The translations under genes were made by a program, and so were the position numbers. From the NCBI RefSeq assembly GCF_000142905.1, contig NW_013657639.1:35469-80163 (forward strand): a stretch of DNA of 44,695 nt, in the 5' to 3' direction. Of the stretch, positions 26,403 to 37,474 are shown one piece after another (position 1 is the stretch's first letter; each line of letters begins with the position of its first letter). The notes beneath the pieces were generated by a model that did not search any database, had not been told where the DNA came from, and saw only the letters and a list, made by a program, of their open reading frames with translations. Origin of the DNA: Thecamonas trahens ATCC 50062. Taxonomy: Eukaryota > Apusozoa > Apusomonadida > Apusomonadidae.

Positions 26403-26681
26403 TCACTCGCGGCCGGCATCAGCAGCAGCGCGAGCCTCGATCTCGGCCTCCTTGGCGGCGCGAGCCGAGCCCAGCAGTGAGTCGAGCAAGACTCTGTTTG
26501 TCTCATGGCGAGCACGGATGCCCGCCACATCGACGTCCCTTCCGCCGCTCTGCATCTCCTTTAGCACCTCGTTGGTCGTCGGCGACGTGGCCGACATGAT
26601 GACCCACCCGGCGCCAGTCATGAAGCCCACCGCAGCCACAAGACTCGCGGCAATCCGTCCTGTACTCGGCGCCCCACTCAT
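26403..26681 (-). CDS. UQCC3/CBP4-like small mitochondrial membrane protein
   Basis: A 92-residue protein with one hydrophobic segment at about residues 9-30 (IAASLVAAVGFMTGAGWVIM), then SPTTNEVLKEMQSGG and a charged helix (NRVLLDSLLGSARAAKEAEI). This is the layout of UQCC3, the vertebrate complex III assembly factor: N-terminal membrane anchor, a Thr/Pro turn, a LKEM-type motif and an amphipathic helix. If correct it acts in the mitochondrial inner membrane during cytochrome bc1 assembly. The match rests on a short motif; another small inner-membrane protein is possible. It is divergent to the large Kelch gene. Confidence 0.6.
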   Translation of the reverse strand: MSGAPSTGRIAASLVAAVGFMTGAGWVIMSATSPTTNEVLKEMQSGGRDVDVAGIRARHETNRVLLDSLLGSARAAKEAEIEARAAADAGRE

Positions 26682-27127
26682 ACCTCGAGCTGTACCACCA
26701 ACAGAGTCAAGTAGCGCACAACCCTCCTCACCGTCTCCACTCCACCTGGTTCAATCCCTGCTTGACATCCTCCTCCTCGCACCCATCACCTCCCACTCCT
26801 CAGCCGGATCGACTCAATGCCACACGCCGCGTCATTCCCTCCCCGCCCGCCACCACGGCCACTACCTACAAGACAAGCACACCATCACACACAAGGAAAC
26901 ACATCATCACACACCAAAACACACCACCACCATCCCCGATCTGTCCCCATTTGCCCCATTCTGCCCCGATCACGTCCCTCATCACCCCCCCCCCCCCCTC
27001 CCGGCAATTCCTACCATTTCCGTCGTCTCGGTTCCCCCCCGCCAACGAACATCGACCACGACATTGACACCACCTCACACCCAAACGCACCCCCCCCCTC
27101 CCCCCCCCCACCACACACACGCTCAAT
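26682..27127. other. divergent intergenic region, C/CA-rich toward the Kelch gene
   Basis: 446 bases upstream of both the UQCC3-like and Kelch genes. The right part (about 26870-27120) is a C- and CA-rich plus-strand leader with poly-C runs near 26985 and 27090. No gene is supported. Confidence 0.6.
26978..27127 (+). promoter_or_regulatory. C-rich and CA-rich leader of the Kelch gene
   Basis: Poly-C runs and CACACACA lead directly to the ATG at 27128, like the leaders of the RRM, RasGEF and ApaG genes. Promoter or 5' UTR cannot be separated by sequence. Confidence 0.4.
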
Positions 27128-30100
27128 ATGCCATCCTTCCTTCTTGTTGCTGGTATCATGGCCATGATGTTCCTTCTCACCTCGGCACAGATTTCTCCGT
27201 CTCAATACCTATTCAAGGCCGCGGGTGAGGACACCTTCTCCACCTTTGCAGACTACGCCTCGTCGCCGCTCCTCTCGCCACATCGCATTCGTGCCACAGA
27301 TCCCACAGACTCGCCGCCGTCTGGCCCATATACCTCCACCATTTACCTCTCCTGCTCTCGAGTTATCTACGACTACTTTCATGTCGAAGTCCCCTTTGCT
27401 GCAGAGGGCCTCACCATCTCCATCAATCAGGAGCCCGAGTTTGCCTCCAACCCCAATATCACGCATCTGCCCTGGCGCGCCCTCTTCAGATGGGACGAGC
27501 CGGCAACATACTACGCCAACGACTTTGAGATGACAAACTCGTCTAGCTCTTGGGCTTCCGAGTCGCTCACCATCCCGGCTCCGCGTGGCGGCGTCCTCTT
27601 TGGCTTTATCACCCTCGACACAAACCCGGATCCGGCCGCAGATGACGCCTGCTCCTCTGCCTTTGTTCCCGATCTCTACACCCACCATCCGCCATCTGAC
27701 TCTTGGGCCGCAGGCCGTGTCCGCTTTGACATCGACGTCGAGATCGTCTCCTGCCACTTTGCCTCTGACCTCAACCGCTACACCCTCGACTATACCCAGC
27801 CGGCGTTCTCCGCGCGCGGCATGGGGTCGTCTGGCACTGCAACGGCGTGCGGCAACGGCTTTGTCAAGCTTGAAGATGGCAATACTCCGGTACCCAAGTC
27901 TGCAGTCTACGCCGGTGGCTCGCCCTCCTCTAGTTTTCTCGGGACCAGTTTAACCTGTGCCTACTTTGACCTCAACGGGCCGCACGCAGCAGTCGAGATT
28001 GGCGTCTCCACCTTTGGTGGCACCATGCACTCGAACGTCTTTGTCCGCTATAACGCACTCGCCGTCCCCACCTCTGTCTACGGTGCCTTCCCGGGTGGCG
28101 GCTCACACACGTCTGGCCTGCCTTTCGATGGCTACTTTTCCGCCCTCGACCCCGGTACCGACAAGCTCGTTGTCGAGAACCCGCCCGCTGGCTTTTACAC
28201 TGTCTGCATTGATCGCTCGTCACCTTTCACCTTCAACATTGATCTCACCCGCCACCCCATCACGAGCTCGTCGCCCGGCTCGGTCGGCGACGCCCCCATC
28301 TATGTTGGCTACCCCTACGATGACGGTAGCTACGAGACCAAGTATGTCATTCCCGATTTTGCCAACGGCATCCACTTTGGCGCCACACACACCCTAGACG
28401 GTGTTGAGCTTCGCGATGGGTCAGATGCCATGGACATCGCCGTCTTTGCTCTCCGTTTCCCAGGCCTCACCTCCTCGTTCACCCTCACCCTGAACGCCAC
28501 GCTCCCGGTCAACGTTTACTTTCGCAAGTTGGCCCCGCCAGCTTTTGACAGCTCGTACAACCCACATGCTCTCGCCGCGCCTCTCGCCCTCGGCGTCACA
28601 GACACCTTTTTCACAACCGACAACGTCGAACGTGGTACCTACTACGTCGCTGTCGTCCCTGTCTCCCAACCGGCGCTTACCTCTTGGTCCGTCGACGTTC
28701 GCGCCACCCGCGAGTGGCACTGCCACCAGAACTGCAAGGACCACGGGTACTGCTACATCGACGGCAGCGGCGGCGAGTGCGCGTGCTGGGAAGAGCGTTC
28801 GACAGACGGTTCGGTGACCATTGGCGCCTACAGTGGCGACTACTGCGAGCAACCTCGTTGCGACCACGGCTCGTGCTCAGAGTGCATTGCAGACCCGGCC
28901 TGCTCGTGGTGCCTCTCCACCGGCGTCTGCTTGTCGGGCGCCGGCATGTCGCTCACCGGCAACGCCGTCCACGCTCTCAATTGCCCGGCCACGCCGCACT
29001 TTCCCGGCACGGCCAAGTCGCGGCTTGTCTACGCGCCGGCAACGCTATGGGGCAACGAGGTGAACGAGTATGGCTCGTGCCCAGAGCTCGCACCATTCGG
29101 CACCTACACCCAGCCCAACGGGACCGCACACCTGCTGTCCCCCGTCCGCCGCCGCCGCCACCGCCGTTCTTCCCACATTCGACCGAGACGCCGCTCGGCA
29201 GCTACTTTGCCGCTTCCGTGTCAACTGCTCAGTGTGGCTCGCGTGTCTACCACTACGCACCGCCGTCGCAGAAAGCTGCATCCATCATTGTCGCTGATGG
29301 CATCTCCCCCGCCACCGTCATCTGCGAGTTCTGGTCGTTCGACACCACCACCCAAGAGTGGGAGGACCTCACCGCCTATATGGGCGACGGCGTCGCCACC
29401 GGCCCAGGCTGCCGTGCTGCCGCTAGCCTCGTCTGTTTTGCCGACGACAACGAGCTTGTCCTCTTTGGAGGCGCGCTTCCCGCGGATGGCTCCATTCCTG
29501 GCGAGCGCATCCGTCACAGCTCGGACGTATGGACCTTTGACCTCGCCTCAGCCACTTGGTCGCTCACCTTTCCCAACTGCTACGACCCACACAACACACT
29601 GGCGGCGTGGTCGACGACGCCTCATCCGTCGCCGGTTGTCCCAGCCGCATGTTCAACTCCCGGCCTGGAGCTACCTGGCACTGCACACGCGGCTATCCCG
29701 GGCGCTTGGCTTGCTGCCGTTGACGCCGTCCTTGCTTCCGACTCGGTCTTTGCCGCAAGAGGCATCCTCGTCTCGTCGACGTTCTCGCACTCGCTCCTCA
29801 TCGACGGTGTCGCCTCGGTCTCTGCCTTTGACAAGGGCTCGTACTTTTTCAACCTCTCGGCCTCTCCGCCGTCCTGGTCCCGCCTGCAGTCCGCCGACGG
29901 CAGCTTCTGCGATGTTGGATACTCCGCTGCATGGGCTTACTCGGCCCCGACCGCTCGCCAGGTCTTTGCCGCAGGCATCATCGTCTCGGCAGCGGGCTCC
30001 GAGGAAGGCATATATGGGTCCACCCGCTCCGCACCTTGCCAGCACTCCTTCTTTCGCGCTGATGACGGTAGCCTCCAGTTCCGGGCCGAGCGCTACGATG

Positions 30101-33100
30101 CTTGGCCGTCTCCGCAGCGTTTCATATGGTCTGCCATGCTCGCCCTCGACGACGGATCTCTGCTCTTTGTCCCGGGCACCCCACTCGGCACCTCCTTTCC
30201 GGAGCCGTTTGCTCCGGGCTCGGGCCGCCCCTCACCGACGCCTGCCCCTAGCTCATTCTCTGCGACTGCGCACGGCAACGACTTGATTCTCCTGCCAGGC
30301 TCACGCGGCCAGGTCGTCCTTCCGGCACGGCCGGTCAATCTGCAAGCTCGCATCTCCCCGATCCTTGTCCACGCACCTGGCGGCAGTGTGTACGAACTCG
30401 GCGGCACGATCCACGCGCCCAGCGAGGGTGAGTATGTTCTCGACAGCGCCACCTTTGACCAGCTCGTGTACGACCGCTCCAATCGCTGGTCGGTCGTCTC
30501 GCCCGACCTGTCGCCTGGGAATCCCGGCCCGCGCTCCCACGCCATCCTTGCCCACCTGCCGTCCTCGAACGAGCTGCTGGTTGTCGGCGGCTTGCCGACC
30601 CACGCCCGCATTCTCGACGAACACACCTTTGTCGGTGTCCCGAGTGCGACCATGGCTCCGCTCGCTATTCCGCGCTTGTTCGACCTCAACACACGCTTCT
30701 GGCGGTCGCTGCCAGCCTCGCCGCTGCCGGCCTCGCTGCCGTCGCTGCCGGTCGCCGCGGCATCGTGCGTGACCAAGACCCATCTGTACGTCTACGGCGG
30801 CCTAGCCGTGACCGAGACCTCTGAGCACGTTTCTGACACCCTGCTCCGGCTTGATCTCGCCACGGGCACCTGGTCTGACCTCACCACCTCGGGCACCCGC
30901 CCACCACCGCTCACACTCGCCACCGCCGTCTGCACCGACAACGGCAAACTTTTCCTCGTCGGTGGCGTCGAGTCGCGCCTCGCAATCCATGGCACCAACA
31001 GCGACATTAACTCGCTGCCGAAGCAGTTCTTTGTCTTGGACATTGCCTCGCGAGTCTGGTCGAGCCCGGCGGGCCCGGCCCACCTCTTCCCGATCCAGCC
31101 CGCCGCCCGGCTGTGGACCGCCATCGAGGCCTCCCGCATCGGCCTTAGCAACGGTGCGCCTCGCCTCGCCCTCGCCACCGCCACCACCTCGCCGTATGAT
31201 GGTACCATGCTCATCCTCACATACGACATTTTCCGTGAGGTGTGGGATACCCGCGAGCTTGTCACGGGGCTGCCGCCGTGCCAGCTGTGTGTCCTCTCGC
31301 CGGTCCGGCCCGACGCCACCTTTTCATCTCGCCCGGCCAGGTCTTTGCCAGCATCCGCTCGGCGGTGACCCAGATTCGGTTGACGGGAGGTGGGTTCTCG
31401 GTCACAAATCTCGCCGGCGGTGCTACCGGCAGCGCCAAGGGTGCCAGGTTTGTCTGGCTCGCCCCCGACGTGTCCGGGAGCGGACCGCAAGGGGCGCTCT
31501 ACCGCTACGGCGGCATGCGCGACCCCTCTCCGGGCACGTCGAGTAGGGCAGCGACTCCCGGCTACGCCACCGGCGAGCTGGTCAAGTACGAGCCGCATGC
31601 AACAGCTGTACTCGCCGCCAACGTGGCCACCACAGGCGTCTTTAACGTGGCCAATTCTCTCGAGTTCCGCGCCAGCTTGCCGGGATGGGAGCTTCACGAT
31701 GTGATGTGTGGCTTTGACGGTGTCTACGGTCCGCCCGCGAGCAAGATCGGCAGCGAGACGCTCACTTGCACCCTGCCAACCGGCCCGGCCTCGTCGACCG
31801 TCTCGGTCTCGTTGGCGGTCGGCGCCGCGCGGCAGTCTGTCCTCACCGACGTCAGCTACACCTTCACCGACTGTCTGCCTGGCAGCTACAAGCTCCTTGG
31901 CATGTGTGCCACTTGTGAACTCGGCCACTTCTCGGACACGTTTGGCGCTCTCGAGTGCGTGCCGTGCATCTCGGACACGTACACCTCGGCGCCCGGTGCC
32001 ACCTCGTGCGAGACCTGTCCGCCGGGCCAGGTCCTTGACTCGGCAAACTTTGATCGCAAGTGCGTTCTCTGTCCGCGCGGCAAGTTCCGCGCCGACAACG
32101 GAACGGTCAACGCCAAGATTTGCACCGAGTGCGCGGTGGACGAGTACGCGGACACCGAGGGCTCAACAGCATGCACCAAATGTCCTGCCGGCTCAATCGT
32201 CGGTACTCCTGGCGGAAATTCGCTCGCCAAGTGCACGTGTGACAACGGATACTGGGGCAACGCCACCGCCGCGCCCTGCACTGCGTGTCCTCCGGTTGGC
32301 GCTGTCTGCAAGTTTCTGGAGAACGAGCTCCCGGTCCCAACGGCCGGCTACTGGCGCGACCCACAGGATCCGACAAGAGTCCTCGCCTGTTCGCCAAGCG
32401 AGGCGTGTCCAGGGGGGCGACGAGCCCATGCGCTGCCGGATACACCGGCGACGCCTGCTCCGAATGCGCTCCGCAGTACTACCCGCTGTCCGGCCGGTGC
32501 GAGCCGTGCCCGGACAACGCGATCATCCCGGTCATTGTTGCCTTTCTTCTCCTCTTCGTCGTCATTGTTGTCATGTACAAGTTTGCCGGCCGCTCCAAGT
32601 CGGGTTCGCGGTCGGGCTCGTCGGGCGCTGCCTCGATCGCTCTCAATTTCATCCAGACCACCGCGCTCTTTGCGGCGTACAAGATGAACTGGCCCGACGA
32701 AATGCTCACCATCCTCAAATGGTTCTCCATCATGAACCTCAACATGGACATGGCCTCGCCCGAGTGCGCGCTTCCGATCTCGTACAAGATCAAGTGGTTC
32801 TCCACCATGCTCATTCCGATAGCCATTGCCCTGGTCTTTGGTTCGTACGTCGTCGTCCGCACCGCTCTGTCGTGGATCGTGGCCCAGGCAGTCGACCCCG
32901 CCCGCCTCACGGCAGCCGAGTCCGAGTCCGAGTCCGAAACCGAAGAGCAGGAGGACGACGGCGGGTCGGGGTCAACTGACGGCATCCAGGTTGCGCTCGT
33001 CGCCGAGCTTGGTGCAGACGAAGAGTCGGCCCGGCGGCCGGTCTGCGCGAGCTGCCTCGGCTGGCTGTACGTGTCCAAGGCGCAGCGCGGAGCGATGTAC

Positions 33101-34747
33101 AATCAGGCCATCCATGCCTACGTCATGTTTGTCCTCGTTGCCTACGTCTTTGTTGCCCACAAGGCGCTAGAAGTCTTTGCCTGCACCAAACAGACCGACG
33201 GCACGTACTTTCTCAACGCGCACCCGTCGATGAAATGCTACGTCGGCGAGTGGTGGGACTTGCTGCCGTGGACTATTCTGGCGGCGCTCTTGTACTGCGC
33301 AGGCATTCCGCTCGTCTTTGCGGCCGTCCTCGTCAAGAGCTTCAAGCCCGCGTTCTCGTCGGCCAACGAGCGGCTTTACGAGCTTCATGTGGCGCGGTTC
33401 GGCATTCTCACCTCGCGTTACTTGCTGCGGGCTTACATGTGGGAGCTGGTCGTCATGGGCCGCAAAATGGCGATTGTGGCTGGCACGCTCTTCTTCCAGG
33501 AGATGACTGTCCTGCAGAACCTTGTTGCACTCTTTGTTATGTTTGCTGCCGTCCTGGCGCAGTCGTTTGCGCGGCCGTACCGGAGCCCTGACGACAACAA
33601 GCTCGAGTTTATTCTCCTTTGCACCAGCTACTTTGTGCTCTTTCTGGGCATCATGTTCGCGTCGGATCTTGAGTCCACGTCATCAACCGTCCTCACCGTG
33701 GTCGGCGTCGCCGTCCTCGTTCTTTCGGTCCTCGCCATTGTGCTGTACCTCTTGCTCCTCGCCCGCCGCTTTTACTACATGCGCCGCTACGCCAAGGCTG
33801 CTGCCAAGCATCCGCGGCTGGTCAAGCGCGCCGAGTTTGTTCTCACCGAGCCAGCCTACTTTGAGCTCATGGACTTTGTCGACAACGTGGACGAGCCCGA
33901 GCGCGAAGCCATCACCACTGTTCTCGAAGACCTCCACGAGCGGACTGTCGACCACCGCCGCGAAGAGGAGGTGCCAATCTTTGTCCAAGAGGTCCAGACC
34001 ACCTTTGCTATTTACCGGCAGACCGCCACGCCGCACGAGCTCCAGGTCCTCGATCGGATGATCGCCCGCATCACCCGCGCCGCCAAGCTCAACCGCGAGC
34101 AGTCGCTCAAGTCGCGGGTCCTCCACCGCGCCACCACCCGTCGGCTCGATCTCCCGCCGCCGACCTCGAGCGACGTCGAGGCCGCAGGTGTCGAGCTCGC
34201 CACCGTCGCCAAGTTCGAGGCCAGCTCGTCAAGCCTCGGTTCGGCGTCGGTGGTCTCAGCCGAGTCCGCAGACGCGCAAGCCAACGCGCCGCCAGGTCCG
34301 CGCCTCGCCTCGCCGCCGCTCTTGCCGGATCTTGGCGTCCAGCCGCCGACGCCGGAGCAGGCCACCCGCGCCAGAGGTCCGCCGACCTCGCAGTCTGCAA
34401 AGACGCTGCAAGAGTCAACCAGCTCTCGGCGTAGGCTCAAGTCGTCGGGCGAGTCGAGCTTGGCCGCCATCGTCAACATCTCCAACACCGACGACGTTGC
34501 CTACAAGCACCAGAATCGGACCAGACTCAACTTGTCGCAGCAGAGCCTCGGCTCGGTCGCCTCGGTCGGGTCGGACATCTCGCTCGGCTCGGTCGGCGAT
34601 GGAAGCTCGAACAAGTCAGACCACCAGAACCAGCGCTCCAGCAACGGCTCAGTTGCGAGAGCCGGCTCGTTTACCAGCAAGTCCGGACCCCGTCGGAAGC
34701 GAAGCTCTCCACGGATGGGCGACGCCGCCCCGCATCCCCCACAGTAG
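27128..34747 (+). CDS. large EGF/PSI/Kelch/GCC2-GCC3 polytopic surface protein (three frame breaks)
   Basis: About 2,540 residues if three frame breaks are bridged. A signal peptide (MPSFLLVAGIMAMMF) is followed by repeated beta-rich modules, an EGF-like stretch (about 28712-28850, CHQNCKDHGYCYIDG) and a PSI-like domain (28857-28935, CSECIADPACSWC), then Kelch-type repeats (about 29210-31330; LVLFGGALP, LLVVGGLPTH, LYVYGGLAV). An IPT-like segment and GCC2/GCC3 cysteine-rich repeats follow (31870-32520). Several membrane helices lie between 32521 and 33780 (IIPVIVAFLLLFVVIVVMY first), then a Ser-rich cytosolic tail of about 320 residues. EGF-PSI-Kelch recalls attractin/MEGF8; the membrane module is the TRP-like type seen in protist surface proteins. 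It may be a receptor or adhesion/sensory protein. Breaks lie at 29139-29143, 31321-31324 and 32412-32417. Confidence 0.8.
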
Positions 34748-35005
34748 CGTAGCCAACCGCAGCCCCACGATGAAACAAGCCGTATGCTCGTGTTCCGCCG
34801 GCCGCATCGACTCCTCCCATCGATCACGCCGGTTCTCGGGGAAGCGCGCGCGGCGTGCGATGGCAGCCAGCCGAGTCAGCATGGCTGGGACCAGCCCAGC
34901 ACAGGCGTCAGCCCTGTCCGGACCACACCTCCCCACCCACGTCCACACTCACACTCATACTTGACTCCACACACGCATACACACACCACCACAGACACGC
35001 CAGGC
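34748..35005. other. intergenic with CA-rich leader
   Basis: 258 bases between the Kelch gene and the ApaG gene, both on plus. The last 85 bases are CA-rich (CACACTCACACTC, CACACACGC) up to the ApaG start codon. An in-frame ATG at 34784 exists, but the intervening reading is not conserved-looking. Confidence 0.55.
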
Positions 35006-37039
35006 ATGCTGCGCACAAGCTTGTCTGCGGGAGCGGCACGGGTGCGTGGGTTGCTACGTCCATGGGTGGCGGGGAGGAGGAGCTCGCGGCGCGTCACGGG
35101 CTGGCGGAGCGAGCAAGGGACAGGGCTGGGGATGGGGATGGGGATGGGGCCAGGCGTGGGAGCAGGCATGGGCATGGGGGAAGCCATGACTCCCGGCGGC
35201 ATGGGTGGTGGTATGCACCAGGTCAGGAACCGGAGCAGTGGCCCGGAAGAGGCCGAGGACGGTGGCGAGGGCCATGGAAGGTGGGCCAGTGGCGAGGGAT
35301 CGAGTCCGGGCTCGGCCGGTGACACTTTGGCGGCGAATGGCAAGGTCTCGCCGCTCAGTGACGAATGTGCGGTGACTGGGAAGGTTGTGCCCGATGATCA
35401 CAACCTCTCGCCCACCATGCTCTATCGTAGGCTCATCCGCCTCACCGGACAGCTCAACTTGCAACTGAAGAGAACCGGCTCGGCGTGGTCGGTCGACAAC
35501 GAGGTTGCCCTGTTCCTGGCCAAGTTTGAAGGCCCGCCCGACGCACCACGAGCGCCCGAGCCTGATCAAGAGGCCTCGCCACGGCCTGAAAGCGCTGCAG
35601 AGGCTGCAAGCGAGGGCGTCGAGACTGAGGCCGATGCCTCTGGTCTGCGGCACGCAGGGGTGGCTGAGCGCAAGGCGGTCGAGTCGCTCTTCCAGTCGTC
35701 GCTGGCGGCGATGGGCGAGTCACGCGAGGCCGAGGCGCCGCCAGGCGAGATGGCGCGATACGAGGCGTGGGCGCCGTCCGGGACGGCGGCCGCGATTGCC
35801 GGTGAAGCCACTCAGCTGGAGGAGGTGGCGGACGCCGAGGCCGAGGCCGAGGCACTGGCGCTTGCTGAGCGGCCGCGCTGGGTGCTGCCGGCCGACGGAG
35901 CGCGCGAGGTGGCGCGCGGCATTGTGCGGTCGGGCTTTCACAATCCACCGCTCGCGTCGTACGTCTCGTCGTACGGGCTCGGCCTCGCGGTGGCTAAGTA
36001 CCTGGAAAAGCGCGTCCGCGCGCTGCGGATGCTCAAGACCAACACCTCGCTGCTGCAGGTCCGCAACGGAGTGTGTGTGGCCATGCGTTCGGCGCATACC
36101 CCGTCGAACCACCCGGGTACCTTTGTGTGCTCAGTCGAGGTCTCGGTCGATCCTGAGGCGGGCGTCGGGCCAGTCACCGTGCTCGATGAGACGATCAACT
36201 TGCGCGAGGCAAACGGGCTTCACCACCGCAAGTCAACGGTAGGCATTGCCGGCCAGCAGCCGACGCTCTGTGCCGGCGAGTCGTTCTCGTACTCGATTGT
36301 GCTGCACCTCGACGCGCCGCCTGCCGTCCTCCGCGGCTACCTGCGAGTCATGCAGACGTCTGGGCCCGACTTTAAGCTCCCGCTGGGGCCCATCGGCCTC
36401 GTCCCGCTGGCGGACGACCTGTACGACGATCTCCTGCCGCCGGCACAGTGCGAGGACACCCACTCGGAGGCGCCGACCCACTGGGTCGGCCCGCACCTCT
36501 CGGACGAAGACGTCATCCCCATCCTCCGCGCCAATCACTCGGCGGCCGAGTATGCGTACGTCACGCCCATGGCCTCCCTCCTCACGCCGGGCGCGCTCGG
36601 CTCGATGGTCTCGGATCCCGAGACCGAGCTGTGGAACGAGCTCTCAGCGATGGAGGACGACGATGACGCCCGGCAGGAGCGCCGACTCTCGCGTGCCTTT
36701 GGCTACGGCATCGGTGACGACGATGCCGACGACGACGCCGTTGACGAACCGCGGTCGACGCTCCCGCACGGCCTCGACCTCGCCTTTGATGACTACACGC
36801 CCATGGACGACGATGACGACGACGACCACGATCCGGCCGAGCTTCAGCGCCTCATCTCGGTTCTCAAGGCTGCCAACAAGGTCGACAGCCACGATGACGA
36901 TGCCCGGTCCGGCGAATCGACTCCGCGCACCGTCATATACCCCTCGCCGGTCACCGAGCGTGCCCGCCGCGCCGCTGCCGCCGCCAAGGACGGCCGCAAG
37001 CGCCGTCTGGAGCTCGTCATGCCGCCGACTTTGTATTAA
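35006..37039 (+). CDS. ApaG (DUF525) domain protein with mitochondrial-type presequence
   Basis: A 677-residue protein. The first 36 residues are rich in Arg, Ser and Ala without acidic residues (MLRTSLSAGAARVRGLLRPW), a typical mitochondrial presequence. A Gly/Met-rich linker follows, then MLYRRLIRL at about 138-146, which contains a LYR tripeptide and may be part of a LYR-type helix bundle. Residues about 345-470 form an ApaG domain: TSLLQVRNGVCVAM, VGIAGQQPTLCAGESFSYS and a closing FKLPLGPIGL strand match the family's GEQPVL-PGE-F-Y core. The tail contains Asp-rich runs (about 545-620) and ends basic. In eukaryotes ApaG domains occur in PolDIP2 and FBXO3; no YccV or F-box domain is seen here. 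Start chosen as the first ATG after the CA-rich leader. Confidence 0.78.
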   Translation: MLRTSLSAGAARVRGLLRPWVAGRRSSRRVTGWRSEQGTGLGMGMGMGPGVGAGMGMGEAMTPGGMGGGMHQVRNRSSGPEEAEDGGEGHGRWASGEGSSPGSAGDTLAANGKVSPLSDECAVTGKVVPDDHNLSPTMLYRRLIRLTGQLNLQLKRTGSAWSVDNEVALFLAKFEGPPDAPRAPEPDQEASPRPESAAEAASEGVETEADASGLRHAGVAERKAVESLFQSSLAAMGESREAEAPPGEMARYEAWAPSGTAAAIAGEATQLEEVADAEAEAEALALAERPRWVLPADGAREVARGIVRSGFHNPPLASYVSSYGLGLAVAKYLEKRVRALRMLKTNTSLLQVRNGVCVAMRSAHTPSNHPGTFVCSVEVSVDPEAGVGPVTVLDETINLREANGLHHRKSTVGIAGQQPTLCAGESFSYSIVLHLDAPPAVLRGYLRVMQTSGPDFKLPLGPIGLVPLADDLYDDLLPPAQCEDTHSEAPTHWVGPHLSDEDVIPILRANHSAAEYAYVTPMASLLTPGALGSMVSDPETELWNELSAMEDDDDARQERRLSRAFGYGIGDDDADDDAVDEPRSTLPHGLDLAFDDYTPMDDDDDDDHDPAELQRLISVLKAANKVDSHDDDARSGESTPRTVIYPSPVTERARRAAAAAKDGRKRRLELVMPPTLY

Positions 37040-37474
37040 TCTCATAACCTTAACGCACCGAGCACTGGGCACCTTGTCGGGTGCCACACTGCGGACTCGA
37101 CGCGATGCAGACACATGCTGACCGTTCGCTGCGCGATGCGCGGCGCGGCGCGGTGCGGCGCGGCGCGGCACCGAAGATGCGGCTTTGAAGCGTGCGCAGC
37201 GCTTGCAGGTCACAACGCGCGAGACATAGACGCCGACCTGGGGGGCATGGGCAGGCGCGGGCGTCGTTGCACGGCTCGTCGATCGACGATGAGCGGCGCG
37301 AGCTCAGCTGGGTGAGCGTGCGGAGGAGGGAAAGCCAGAGAGATTGTGTTTACGAAAGTGAACCGTGTGCGTTCAAGGAATAGCCCTGATGGCCGGCTGC
37401 AGGAAGGAGCAAGGGGGGGGAGGAGGGCCAGCCGATGGCTGGCACAGCTCACTCGACAGCTATTGATCCACACC
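37040..37474. other. intergenic between ApaG and LOG genes
   Basis: 435 bases with a GCGCGG tandem/palindromic tract (about 37137-37171) and no supported gene. The LOG promoter should be here. Confidence 0.55.

Noticed and set aside
27128-34747. Four separate genes instead of one
   Set aside because: Domains run on across each break (Kelch to Kelch, cysteine repeat to cysteine repeat) and later segments lack signal peptides, leaders or credible starts.
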